A DNA stretch of 64,000 nucleotides. Source: Streptomyces sp. AC1-42W (lineage in GTDB: Bacteria; Actinomycetota; Actinomycetes; Streptomycetales; Streptomycetaceae). The notes under the pieces are model-generated. The model searched no databases and had not been told where the DNA came from. It was given only the letters and a program-made list of their open reading frames with translations. Below, piece after piece: positions 8,384 to 15,996 of this stretch. The stretch spans positions 1,384,001-1,448,000 of the forward strand of contig NZ_QKWY01000001.1 in assembly GCF_003248355.1 (NCBI RefSeq). The letters run 5' to 3'. Numbering within the stretch: the stretch's first letter is position 1; each line of letters begins with the position of its first letter. The position numbers and the translations under genes were made by a program.

Positions 8384-9571
8384 TTCTGGCTCACGTTGGC
8401 TGGGGACCTGCGGTCCGCCGGCTCTTGCACGATCGGCACCAGCCGGGTTGAGACCAGCCCGGACCAGCATCACGCGGGGGGAGTTCTTGTCCCTGGGGGA
8501 CACGGCTCCGCACGCGGTGCAGGTGTAGGTACGTTCCGAGAGAGGTAGTGCGTGCTTGGTTCTCGCTCCGCACTGTGCGCAGTCCATGGTGGTGTGCGCG
8601 GGATGCACGAGACGGACGTCCCGGCCGTGCTTACGCCCCATCTCGATGAGGGCTGTCTTCGTGGCGCCGATCGCGGCATCGGCGGCCTTGCGGGCCATGC
8701 TGGTCTTCGCCAGGAACTTCGGCCGGAAGTCCTCGATGGCGATGGCGTCGTGGTCGCGGACCACCGCCTTGGCCCACTTGCGGGCGGTGTCCTGCCGCTG
8801 CCGGACCACCTTCTTGTGCACCTTCGCGGCCTGCCGCCGGGCGTGGCGGTAGCCCCTGGACGCTGCCTTGCCCCTGGCGGGGCGGCGGCGGGCCATCATC
8901 CGCTGATAACGCCCAAGCCTTTGCGCCGCGCTCCTGCCGTGTTCGGGGTGGGGGAGGTCGTGGGCGTCGGATGTGGTGGTGGCGGTCTCCTTCACGCCCC
9001 AGTCCACGCCGAGCACGCGCCCTGTGGCGGGCAGCGGCTCGGGTTCGGTGGCGACGACGAACGACGCGTACCAGTGCCCCAGACCGTCCCGGTACACCCG
9101 CACGCTGGAGGGTGTGGCCGGAAGGGCACGGGACCACACGACCGTCAGGACGATGCCGCCCGCAAGGTGGAGACGGCCCTCCTTGAGGCGGAATCCGCGC
9201 CGGGTGTAGTTCAGCGTGGGCAGTGCGTCCCGCTTTCGCTTGACGCGGGGCATCCCGGCCCGCCGCCGCACCGGCACCCTGGCCTCGATGTCCTTGACCG
9301 CCTTGGCACGGGACTTCGCGAAGTCACGGATGACCTGCTGCTGCGGCACCGACGCACCCTCACGCAGCCACACCATCGACTGCCGAGCCCCGGTCAGCAA
9401 CCTGTCGAGCCGGCCCGGACCACACGTCGTCTTCTCAGCCGCGTCCCGGTTCGCGGCGTGAACCTTGCGGGACACCGCCACGCACTCGTTCCACACCCAC
9501 CTGCACCGCGCCCACTCCGCCTCCAGCCGGGCGAGCCCGGAACCCTGCTCGGCCGTTGCTGTCGTCGCCAT
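8366..9571 (-). CDS. tnpB: TnpB RNA-guided nuclease, solo IS200/IS605-type element
   Basis: This is a 401-residue TnpB from ATG 9571. The RuvC active-site residues look intact: Asp in LGVDWGV, Glu in AIAIEDFRPKF, and Asp in AVSPRDKNSP. The zinc ribbon is DCAQCGA and YTCTACGA. TnpB proteins are RNA-guided DNA endonucleases that cut the empty donor or target site of their element. No tnpA is next to it, so the element is probably mobilised in trans or immobile. It sits between yidC and a small SUKH locus in a stretch that looks less G/C-rich than its surroundings. The left end of the element is not clear but should lie between 9572 and 9626. Confidence 0.92.
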   Translation of the reverse strand: MATTATAEQGSGLARLEAEWARCRWVWNECVAVSRKVHAANRDAAEKTTCGPGRLDRLLTGARQSMVWLREGASVPQQQVIRDFAKSRAKAVKDIEARVPVRRRAGMPRVKRKRDALPTLNYTRRGFRLKEGRLHLAGGIVLTVVWSRALPATPSSVRVYRDGLGHWYASFVVATEPEPLPATGRVLGVDWGVKETATTTSDAHDLPHPEHGRSAAQRLGRYQRMMARRRPARGKAASRGYRHARRQAAKVHKKVVRQRQDTARKWAKAVVRDHDAIAIEDFRPKFLAKTSMARKAADAAIGATKTALIEMGRKHGRDVRLVHPAHTTMDCAQCGARTKHALPLSERTYTCTACGAVSPRDKNSPRVMLVRAGLNPAGADRARAGGPQVPSQREPEILALS

Positions 9572-9626
9572 GATCCGCAACCTAACAGCCCCCACTGACA
9601 ACGAAAGAGAACGCAGGTCGGAACCA

Positions 9627-9758
9627 ATGAACAGCGAACTCCGCCTGGCGGCCTGCTTGGTTGTGGTGGTTTGCTTGGGAGCGGTCCTGATGGGAGTTGC
9701 TGTGCCGCTGATTGTCAGGGAAGTCAGATCCTGTTCGGAGGGGTGGGGTGCGGGGTGA
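9627..9758 (+). CDS. 43-residue single-helix membrane protein coupled to SUKH gene
   Basis: A short ORF starts at ATG 9627 and ends in TGA 9756-9758, which overlaps the GTG of the next gene as GTGA. The product is one hydrophobic helix (LAACLVVVVCLGAVLMGVAV) with a polar tail containing Arg, Glu and Ser. Its reality rests on this stop/start overlap and on the well-formed membrane helix. It starts about 55 bp from the divergent tnpB. No family is recognised. It could be a membrane partner or a toxin-like peptide of the SUKH protein. Confidence 0.5.
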   Translation: MNSELRLAACLVVVVCLGAVLMGVAVPLIVREVRSCSEGWGAG

Positions 9759-10138
9759 CGGGCTCGGTTTCCAGGTCGCCGGCGGCGACGCGGGCTGATG
9801 TGATGCGGGCGCAGGCCATGGCGGAGGTGAACCTGCCGGCTCCGCTGCTGGCGCTGTGGAGCGTGAGGGACGGCCTTCTCACCGAGTCCGGTGTCGCCGT
9901 GTACTCGGCGGGGGACATCGGTGAACGCAATGCCACGTACGAAGTCGCGCGGTATGCGCCGGGTTTTCTCCTCGTCGGTGATGACAGCGGTGGCCGCGGT
10001 TTCCTCCTGCGTGCCGATGACCCGGACTCCGCCGTGTTCTCCTCCGGGCTGGGTGATCTGGACCCTGCGGACTTCGACGTCGTTTCCGTAGACTTCACGT
10101 CCTGGGTCGAGTCGCTCGGTCCTGCTCCACGCTGTTGA
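9755..10138 (+). CDS. SMI1/KNR4 (SUKH)-like protein
   Basis: This is 127 residues from GTG 9755, preceded by GGAGGGG. The body, LPAPLLALWSVRDGLL then GVAVYSAGDIGERNATYEV then YAPGFLLVGDDSGGRGFLL then a C-terminal FTSWVESLG, follows the SUKH plan: an Asp-Gly after the first helix, a Tyr/Asn-rich middle, and a GDDSGG turn. SUKH proteins are mostly immunity proteins against polymorphic or nuclease toxins. No toxin gene is visible in the neighbourhood, so this could be an orphan immunity gene or a partner of the small membrane ORF upstream. Expression probably depends on translation of that ORF. Confidence 0.65.
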   Translation: MTGSVSRSPAATRADVMRAQAMAEVNLPAPLLALWSVRDGLLTESGVAVYSAGDIGERNATYEVARYAPGFLLVGDDSGGRGFLLRADDPDSAVFSSGLGDLDPADFDVVSVDFTSWVESLGPAPRC

Positions 10139-10675
10139 CGGTGGGCACCGTCGAGTTCGCTCACCGCGTGGGGTGGGTGGGGCCGATCGTGCTGGTGGAT
10201 CTTGTTCGGACATGGGTACGGCCACCACTGACCATCGGTGCTTGAATCCTCCAACTGGAGGAGGATCCAAGACACTGGTCGTCCAGCCCGTGCACGATGC
10301 GGTCCACCGGCTCCCAGGATGTCGCCGTCGGCAGGAGGGGGCCCGGAGGCGGCGGCCACGCGCCGCCCGGTCAGCTCGCCGCCCGCCCGCGATGGTGCGC
10401 CCGCCGCCGATCGGGCGGTCGTCGGCCGTCGTTCCGGTGGGCACCGGCACGTCTGCCGCGCGGCGCCGGGTGCGCGTGGCAGGGTCGCCGGGCAGGCGTG
10501 TTCCGCGGCGCGCCGCTCGTCCGACCGGTGGGCGGGGCCGCGGCTCGTCTTCCGGGCCGGTGCACTTCGGGTCCGGGGCCGCGGCGTGGCCGGCGGATCA
10601 GGGGCGCGACCCCGGTCCTGATCCGCCGGTCCGCGCCGGCCGACCGTCGTCGTACGAAGTGGAGGCCGGTCCGCC
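10139..10675. other. 537-bp intergenic stretch without a convincing gene
   Basis: Open frames here lack normal codon bias or a ribosome site. The only clear structure is a small hairpin, TCCTCC-AACT-GGAGGA (10247-10262). The first 150 bp are less G/C-rich than the rest and may be the remnant of an inserted element, but I cannot match them to one. Confidence 0.5.
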
Positions 10676-11689
10676 ATGCCGCCCGAACCCGTTGAGCCCG
10701 CCGAGGCCCCCGAACCGCCCGGGAGCGGCCGGACACGGCACGGCCTCGCGCTCGGTCTCGCCGCCGCCAGCGTCATGCCCGTCGTCCTCGGCGGGGCGAC
10801 CGCGTCCGCCGCACCGCAGCGCGGCCCCGTCACCAAGGCGGCCACCCCGGCGGCGCCCGCGCCCGGCCGGACCGGCTGCGGGGACCCGGCGTCGGACGAC
10901 TTCCCCATCGACACCCGTATCCACGGCGGCCCCGACACCTACGCGTCCGGCGGCGGCTACGGCACCTGGTTCCTGGACCTGACGAACACCACGGCGGAGC
11001 CCTGCCGGGCCGTCCACCCCGTCCTCGTCCTCACCGACGAGGACCGGACCCTGACCTCGGACCAGATCCGGCTCCGGTTCTCCGAGCGCGCCCGGCCCGG
11101 CGTCGAGCACCGCGTGACCTGGGAGACGACGGACCGGGACGAGCACATCGGGGTCTTCGGCGGTGACGGCGACGACGCCTTCCCCGGCTTCACCGTGCCC
11201 GCCGGGCGCACCGTCACCGTGCAGGTCCGGCTCGCCTTCACCTCGGACGCCGCCCCCGGCCGGATCACCGCGAACGCCGCGGTCGTCCAGCGCCGGGGCG
11301 CCGGGGACGGGGCGGGGGGCGGCGACGGGGAGTGGGTCGGCGAGTCCGGCGACTACCCGTTCACCGTGGTCGAGGGCGGCGGTACGGACGCGACGGACAG
11401 GGACGACATGGGTATCGACGGAACGCGGGAAGAGGGGAGCGGCACGGTGAGGGGCAAGGGCGACGAGGGGTACGCGGACCCCGGCAGGACCGACACGACG
11501 CCGCCCGGCGCGGCCCGCCGCCCCCTTCCGCCCGGCACCGACCCGGCCGGGTTGCCGGAACTCGCCAGGACCGGCATCTCCGTCCCCGTGACCCTGCCCG
11601 CCCTCACCGTCTCCGGCTTCCTGATCGGCGGCGGCGCGATGGTGCTCACGACCCGGCACACCCGCCGCACCCGCCGCGCGCACCGTTGA
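10676..11689 (+). CDS. Secreted protein with C-terminal LARTG sorting signal
   Basis: A 337-residue protein has a Sec signal (GLALGLAAASVMPVVLGGATASA, cut before APQRG). A beta-rich middle of about 190 residues follows (TWFLDLTNTTAEPCRAVHPV, GFTVPAGRTVTVQVRLAF), resembling an extracellular immunoglobulin-like fold. Next is a Gly/Asp-rich linker. The C-terminus is a textbook sorting signal: LARTG at about 299, a hydrophobic stretch, and a basic tail (RHTRRTRRAHR). LAXTG is the motif used by class E sortases of Streptomyces. A class F sortase gene lies 1.6 kb downstream. Predicted fate is covalent attachment to peptidoglycan; binding function unknown. Confidence 0.8.
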   Translation: MPPEPVEPAEAPEPPGSGRTRHGLALGLAAASVMPVVLGGATASAAPQRGPVTKAATPAAPAPGRTGCGDPASDDFPIDTRIHGGPDTYASGGGYGTWFLDLTNTTAEPCRAVHPVLVLTDEDRTLTSDQIRLRFSERARPGVEHRVTWETTDRDEHIGVFGGDGDDAFPGFTVPAGRTVTVQVRLAFTSDAAPGRITANAAVVQRRGAGDGAGGGDGEWVGESGDYPFTVVEGGGTDATDRDDMGIDGTREEGSGTVRGKGDEGYADPGRTDTTPPGAARRPLPPGTDPAGLPELARTGISVPVTLPALTVSGFLIGGGAMVLTTRHTRRTRRAHR

Positions 11690-11812
11690 TCACCAGGTGG
11701 TCGGCCGTTACCTCCAGGTCGGGCACTCCGCCTAAACTCTGGGGCGTCGGCGCTGCACAACGCGGTGCCGCCGGCGTCCCCGCACCTGGCGTACGGCAAC
11801 TGGAGTCCCACA

Positions 11813-12601
11813 ATGGCAGAGCGCAAGCCGATCTCGTCCTGGCTCACCGACATGGACGGCGTCCTCATCCACGAGGGCACCCCGATCCCCGGCGCCGATG
11901 CCTTCATCAAGCGGCTGCGTGATTCGGGGCTGCCCTTCCTGGTCCTGACGAACAACTCGATCTACACCGCCCGCGACCTGCACGCCCGCCTCCAGCGCAT
12001 GGGTCTGGACGTGCCCGTGGACAACATTTGGACCTCCGCGCTGGCCACCGCCCAGTTCCTGGACGACCAGCGCCCCGGCGGCACGGCGTACGTGATCGGC
12101 GAGGCCGGGCTCACCACCGCGCTGCACGACATCGGTTACGTGCTCACCGACCACGACCCCGACTACGTGGTGCTCGGCGAGACGCGTACGTACTCCTTCG
12201 AGGCGCTCACCAAGGCGATCCGGCTGATCAACGCCGGCGCCCGGTTCATCTGCACCAACCCGGACGAGACCGGCCCGTCCGCCGAGGGCCCGCTGCCCGC
12301 CACCGGCTCCGTCGCCGCCCTGATCACCAAGGCGACGGGCAAGGCGCCGTACTTCGCGGGCAAGCCGAACCCACTGATGATGCGCACCGGCCTCAACGCG
12401 ATCGGCGCGCACTCCGAGTCCAGCGCCATGATCGGCGACCGGATGGACACCGATGTGCTGGCGGGCCTGGAGGCCGGCATGCAGACCTTCCTGGTGCTCA
12501 CCGGGCTCACCACGGTCGCCGACATCGACAAGTACCCGTTCCGCCCGTCCACGGTGGTCGACTCCATCGCGGACCTGGTCGAGCTCGTCGACCCGAGCTG
12601 A
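11813..12601 (+). CDS. HAD-IIA sugar/nucleotide phosphatase (NagD-like)
   Basis: The 262-residue cytoplasmic protein starts at ATG 11813. HAD motifs are all present: motif I TDMDGVLIHEG, motif II FLVLTNNS, the catalytic Lys in AGKPNP, and motif IV IGDRMDTDVLAG. The cap of about 90 residues between motifs II and III places it in HAD-IIA with NagD. Such enzymes remove phosphate from nucleotides or sugar phosphates; the physiological substrate is unknown. A strong terminator follows at 12618. TAAACT about 100 bp upstream could be a -10, but no good -35 accompanies it. Confidence 0.9.
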   Translation: MAERKPISSWLTDMDGVLIHEGTPIPGADAFIKRLRDSGLPFLVLTNNSIYTARDLHARLQRMGLDVPVDNIWTSALATAQFLDDQRPGGTAYVIGEAGLTTALHDIGYVLTDHDPDYVVLGETRTYSFEALTKAIRLINAGARFICTNPDETGPSAEGPLPATGSVAALITKATGKAPYFAGKPNPLMMRTGLNAIGAHSESSAMIGDRMDTDVLAGLEAGMQTFLVLTGLTTVADIDKYPFRPSTVVDSIADLVELVDPS

Positions 12602-12617
12602 CACCGGGCCCCGGACC

Positions 12618-12650
12618 GGGGGAGGCGGGCGTACCGCGCCCGCCTCCCCC
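12618..12650 (+). terminator. Hairpin terminator after the HAD phosphatase
   Basis: A perfect 14-bp inverted repeat (GGGGGAGGCGGGCG / CGCCCGCCTCCCCC) with a 5-nt loop starts 17 bp after the stop codon. It has no T-run, as is usual in Streptomyces. Confidence 0.75.
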
Positions 12651-12737
12651 GTACGCCCCACTCCACCGGCCCAACGCCTCCGCGCTGCGGATGCGGAAGG
12701 GCCGGGCGCGCGTGAACCTGCCATCAGGAGGTTCACG

Positions 12738-13298
12738 ATGCGTTCCATACCCCTTACGTTCTGTGCCGCCGCAGTGGCCGCGGCGACCGTGGTGCCCGTC
12801 CCGGCGGCACTGGCCGAATCCGGCTCCGGCCACGAGGACTCACGGTCCCGCGTCACCCTGTCGGTCACCCCGTCGTCCCTCGCGCCGGGCGGTGAGGTCG
12901 AGCTGGAGCTGGCCGGCTGCAAGGCCAAGGAGGCCAAGGGGAGCTCCGACGCCTTCGTCTCCGAGGCGCGGTTCTCGTCCGGCGGCGACCGCACGCTCTA
13001 CGCCGAGGCCAGGGTCCGCGCCGACGCGGAGCCGGGCGACTACGACGTGCGGGCGGTCTGCAAGGACGACAAGCACACCACGGTGACCGCCACCCTCACC
13101 GTCGTCCACCGCTCCCGGCCCATGCCCGTCGCCCCGGTCCACGCGGGCGGCGGCGGCACCGCCGTGCTCGCGAGCGACACCGTCGAACAGGACGGCCCCG
13201 GCACCACCCAGGAGGTCATCGGCTTCGGCCTGGCCGCCGTCGCGGCCGCCGCCGTCGCCTTCCGCGGCGTGCGCCGCCGACGTCCGGCGGCCGACTGA
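12738..13298 (+). CDS. Secreted/membrane-anchored protein encoded with a class F sortase
   Basis: A 186-residue protein starts at ATG 12738 behind AGGAGG. It has a signal peptide (LTFCAAAVAAATVVPVPAALA, cut before ESGSG). An approximately 100-residue beta-sandwich follows (VTLSVTPSSLAPGGEVELEL, one Cys pair CKAK and VCKDDK). It ends in a transmembrane helix (IGFGLAAVAAAAVAF) with a basic tail. No LPXTG or LAXTG precedes the helix, so it is probably held by the helix itself and not sortase-anchored. The sortase gene starts one base after its stop, so the two are one unit; it may be a sortase partner. Confidence 0.75.
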   Translation: MRSIPLTFCAAAVAAATVVPVPAALAESGSGHEDSRSRVTLSVTPSSLAPGGEVELELAGCKAKEAKGSSDAFVSEARFSSGGDRTLYAEARVRADAEPGDYDVRAVCKDDKHTTVTATLTVVHRSRPMPVAPVHAGGGGTAVLASDTVEQDGPGTTQEVIGFGLAAVAAAAVAFRGVRRRRPAAD

Positions 13299-13299
13299 C

Positions 13300-14031
13300 A
13301 TGACGGCATCGGAGGGCTCGGGGGGCTCGGCGGGTCGCGGCAGGCTGCTGACCGGAGTGGCCTGGGCGGTCATCCTGCTGGGCCTGTGGCTGTGGGGGCG
13401 CGGCATCACCGACGGCTCGGGCATCGGCTCCGCCCCGACGACCGGCGACGTCGCCGCCGTGGGGCGTCCGCTCGGCGTGCCGCTGCCCCCGGCGCACGAG
13501 CCGATCGGGGGCGTCGCGCCGAAGAGCGTCGAGATCCCGTCGATCGGCGTCCGGGCCCCCGTCGTCCCGCGCGGCCTGGACGCGGACGGCGCCATCGAGC
13601 CGCCGTCGTTCGACACGCCCCAGACGGTCGGCTGGTACGGGGCCGGCACCGAGCCCGGCGCGGCCGGTCCCGCCCTGTTCGTCGGCCATGTCGACACCGA
13701 GACCAAGCCGGCCGTCTTCTACGGGCTCAGCGCCGCCCGCCCCGGCGCGAAGGTGGACGTCACCCGCACCGACGGCACGGTCGCCGAGTTCACCATCGAC
13801 GACGTGCAGGTCCTCACCCGGGCGCGGTTCGACGCGCAGAAGGCGTACGGGCCCCGCAAGGACGGCCGGGCGGAGCTGCGGCTGATCACCTGCGGCGGCA
13901 CGTACGACCAGGAGTCCCACTCGTACACCGCGAACGTGGTCGTCTCGGCCTACCTCACGGCGGAGAAACCCGCCGGTACGGCGCCGTCGGGCGAGTCCGC
14001 GAGCGCGAAGGCCCTGGCGGGGGCCGTCTGA
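13300..14031 (+). CDS. Class F sortase
   Basis: This is a 243-residue protein with an N-terminal membrane anchor (LLTGVAWAVILLGLWLWG). The sortase domain carries the catalytic His in ALFVGHVDT (about residue 130) and the Cys in LRLITCGGTYD (about 200). The spacing, size and PKSVEIPSIGVRAPVV strand fit the actinobacterial class F group. Sortases cut a C-terminal pentapeptide and join the protein to peptidoglycan. It is co-transcribed with the secreted protein at 12738. An LARTG substrate is encoded at 10676, though LAXTG is normally served by class E, so the pairing is uncertain. Confidence 0.88.
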   Translation: MTASEGSGGSAGRGRLLTGVAWAVILLGLWLWGRGITDGSGIGSAPTTGDVAAVGRPLGVPLPPAHEPIGGVAPKSVEIPSIGVRAPVVPRGLDADGAIEPPSFDTPQTVGWYGAGTEPGAAGPALFVGHVDTETKPAVFYGLSAARPGAKVDVTRTDGTVAEFTIDDVQVLTRARFDAQKAYGPRKDGRAELRLITCGGTYDQESHSYTANVVVSAYLTAEKPAGTAPSGESASAKALAGAV

Positions 14032-14043
14032 CCCGTTCGGTAC

Positions 14044-14085
14044 CCGGCCCGGCCGCCGCCCGTCACCGGGTGGCGGCCGGGCCGG
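14044..14085 (+). terminator. Strong hairpin terminator after the sortase gene
   Basis: The perfect 14-bp arms CCGGCCCGGCCGCC (14044-14057) and GGCGGCCGGGCCGG (14072-14085) enclose a loop that can itself pair. It lies 12 bp after the stop. A second 9-bp inverted repeat is at 14146-14173; the rest of 14086-14290 shows nothing else. Confidence 0.75.
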
Positions 14086-14290
14086 TCCTCGACCGCGGTG
14101 CGCGGGCCGCGGGAGTGGCCCGGCACGGACGCGGGAGACCCACCGGGCGGACCCCGGAACGCCCGGGTCCGCCGCAGGCCCCACTGTAGGGGGACGAGCC
14201 CCGCCCACCCCACCCGGATTCTGACGTTACGTCGATAATCGGTCACCCTCCGCAGATGTCAGGTGGGCGGAGAGCGGGCCGAAAACCATC

Positions 14291-14321
14291 AAGGCCCCCT
14301 CGCGCGGAGCGAGGGGGCCTT
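14291..14321 (-). terminator. Terminator of tRNA-Lys copy 1
   Basis: AAGGCCCCCTCGC and GCGAGGGGGCCTT form a perfect 13-bp stem immediately 3' of the tRNA on the minus strand. Confidence 0.85.
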
Positions 14322-14330
14322 GACTGTCTG

Positions 14331-14404
14331 TGCGCCGCCAGGGACTCGAACCCCGGACCCGCTGATTAAGAGTCAGCTGCTCTAACCAACTGAGCTAGCG
14401 GCGC
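14331..14404 (-). tRNA. tRNA-Lys (anticodon CTT), copy 1
   Basis: The minus strand folds into a full cloverleaf: acceptor GCGCCGC/GCGGCGC with discriminator A, D-arm GCTC/GAGC, anticodon stem GCTGA/TCAGC with loop CTCTTAA (anticodon CTT, reads AAG), and T-loop TTCGAGT. CCA is not encoded. A -10-like TAGAGT (14425-14420) lies 15 nt upstream. An identical copy occurs at 20388 and at 30522. Confidence 0.97.
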
Positions 14405-14585
14405 CTGCTGACGTCGAGAACTCTACCCGATCCCGAGCGGTGCTCCCGACCGCTGTGCCGTCTCCCGGCCTGTCGGATGGTCGTTTTTTCCCTTCTATCC
14501 GTCAAACTGCGGTATGTCGTGACTGTTGCGACACTGGCGCCCGAGCAGATGGCCCGAGGATCTTGACGACTGCGGAGGGGATCGC

Positions 14586-15971
14586 ATGACCGTGCCGGCC
14601 TTCGAGGAGTACGTACCCGCCACCGACTGTCCGTGCCCGGGGTGCGCCGCCCAGCGGCGGACCGCCGCCGGGGGACTGCCCACGCGATACGGAGGGAATC
14701 CCGCCGCGCACGGCGCGCGGCGCGCGATGGTCCTGGTCACCGCGGCCGGGGTGGTGCTCGGCGGCGGGATCGCCGAGTCCTTCGGCGCCCCCGCCGACCC
14801 GGCCCCGGTGCCCGGTACGGGGGTGCCGGCCGGGCTCTCCCCGTTCCCGGACAGCCCGCAGGGCATGCCGGGCCCGCTGAGAGGAACCGGTTCGCCGGGC
14901 GCGGAGGCGCCGGGGGCGGACGCGCCGGGGACCGGGGCGTCCGGGGCCGCGGACGCGGGGGCGGCGGAGGCCGGGACGAGCCTGTCGTCCTCGGCGGCGC
15001 CCGTACTGCCGGCGACCACCCGGACCGAGATCATCAACCGGGCCAAGAAGTGGGTCGCCGCGAAGGTCCCGTACAGCATGTCCACGTACTGGACGGACGG
15101 CTACCGGCAGGACTGCTCCGGCTATGTCTCGATGGCCTGGAACCTGCCGGGCAACGAGTGGACCGGCAGCCTCGCCGTGTACGGCACCCGCATCGCCCGC
15201 GAGGATCTGCAGCCCGGCGACATCCTGCTCTTCCACAACCTCGCCGACCCGGCCCGGGGCTCCCACGTCACGATCTTCGGCGGCTGGACCGACCACACGC
15301 ACACCCATTACACGGCGTACGAGCAGACCAAGCCGAGCACCCGCAAGCAGACGACGCCCATGGCTTACTGGACCAACTCGGCGAGCTACGTCGCCTACCG
15401 GTACAAGGGCCTGGCCACCGGGAACTCCGGCGGCGAGGCCACCACCGCGCCGTTCCCCGGCGCGACGAAGTTCGGGCCCGGCACGAACAACACCCAGGTC
15501 ACCCGGCTCGGCACCATGCTCGTCGGCCGGGGCGGCAAGCGCTTCTACAAGGTCGGTCCGGGACCCCTGTGGACCGCCGCCGACCGCAACGCCACCCAGG
15601 CGTTCCAGCGGGCCCAGGGCTGGAAGGGCGCCGAGGCCGACGGCATCCCCGGCCCCGACACCTGGCAGCGGCTGGTGACCGGAACCGGTCGCGACATCCC
15701 CGCCGCGGGCGGGCAGAGCGGTTCGAAGGCGGTCCCGGCCTTCCCCGGACGGGGCTATTTCCGGCCGGGTCAGGTCAGCGGCCATGTCGAGAACCTCGGA
15801 AAACAGTTGGTGAAGAAGGGATACGGCGCGCACTACCGCTCGGGCCCCGACCCCCGGTGGACCGAGGCGGACCGGCGCAATGTCGAGGCGTTCCAGAAGG
15901 CCCAGGGATGGCGGGGCCGGGAGGCGGACGGCTATCCGGGCCCGGAGACCTGGCGGCGACTCTTCGCGTGA
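14586..15971 (+). CDS. Secreted NlpC/P60-type hydrolase with two peptidoglycan-binding repeats
   Basis: The 461-residue protein starts at ATG 14586 behind GGAGGGG. A Cys-containing cytoplasmic N-terminus precedes a membrane segment (AMVLVTAAGVVLGGGIAESF, residues 47-66). A long Pro/Gly/Ala linker follows. The catalytic domain (about 150-270) has DCSGYVSMAW with its Cys and a His in GSHVTIFGGW, as in NlpC/P60 or CHAP peptidases. Two homologous C-terminal repeats follow, each ending AFQ(R/K)AQGWKG-type, G-PGP(D/E)TW, the peptidoglycan-binding helical repeat of actinobacteria. It likely cuts peptide cross-links in the wall. The next gene starts 25 bp downstream. Confidence 0.82.
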   Translation: MTVPAFEEYVPATDCPCPGCAAQRRTAAGGLPTRYGGNPAAHGARRAMVLVTAAGVVLGGGIAESFGAPADPAPVPGTGVPAGLSPFPDSPQGMPGPLRGTGSPGAEAPGADAPGTGASGAADAGAAEAGTSLSSSAAPVLPATTRTEIINRAKKWVAAKVPYSMSTYWTDGYRQDCSGYVSMAWNLPGNEWTGSLAVYGTRIAREDLQPGDILLFHNLADPARGSHVTIFGGWTDHTHTHYTAYEQTKPSTRKQTTPMAYWTNSASYVAYRYKGLATGNSGGEATTAPFPGATKFGPGTNNTQVTRLGTMLVGRGGKRFYKVGPGPLWTAADRNATQAFQRAQGWKGAEADGIPGPDTWQRLVTGTGRDIPAAGGQSGSKAVPAFPGRGYFRPGQVSGHVENLGKQLVKKGYGAHYRSGPDPRWTEADRRNVEAFQKAQGWRGREADGYPGPETWRRLFA

Positions 15972-15996
15972 CACGACGCACATGACGGAGGCGGTA

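Noticed and set aside
10139..10675. Open frames of 120-270 codons in this gap
   Set aside because: Both-strand Arg/Pro/Gly-rich frames without ribosome sites or recognisable motifs.
12738..13298. Sortase substrate for the adjacent class F sortase
   Set aside because: No LPXTG- or LAXTG-like pentapeptide precedes its C-terminal helix.
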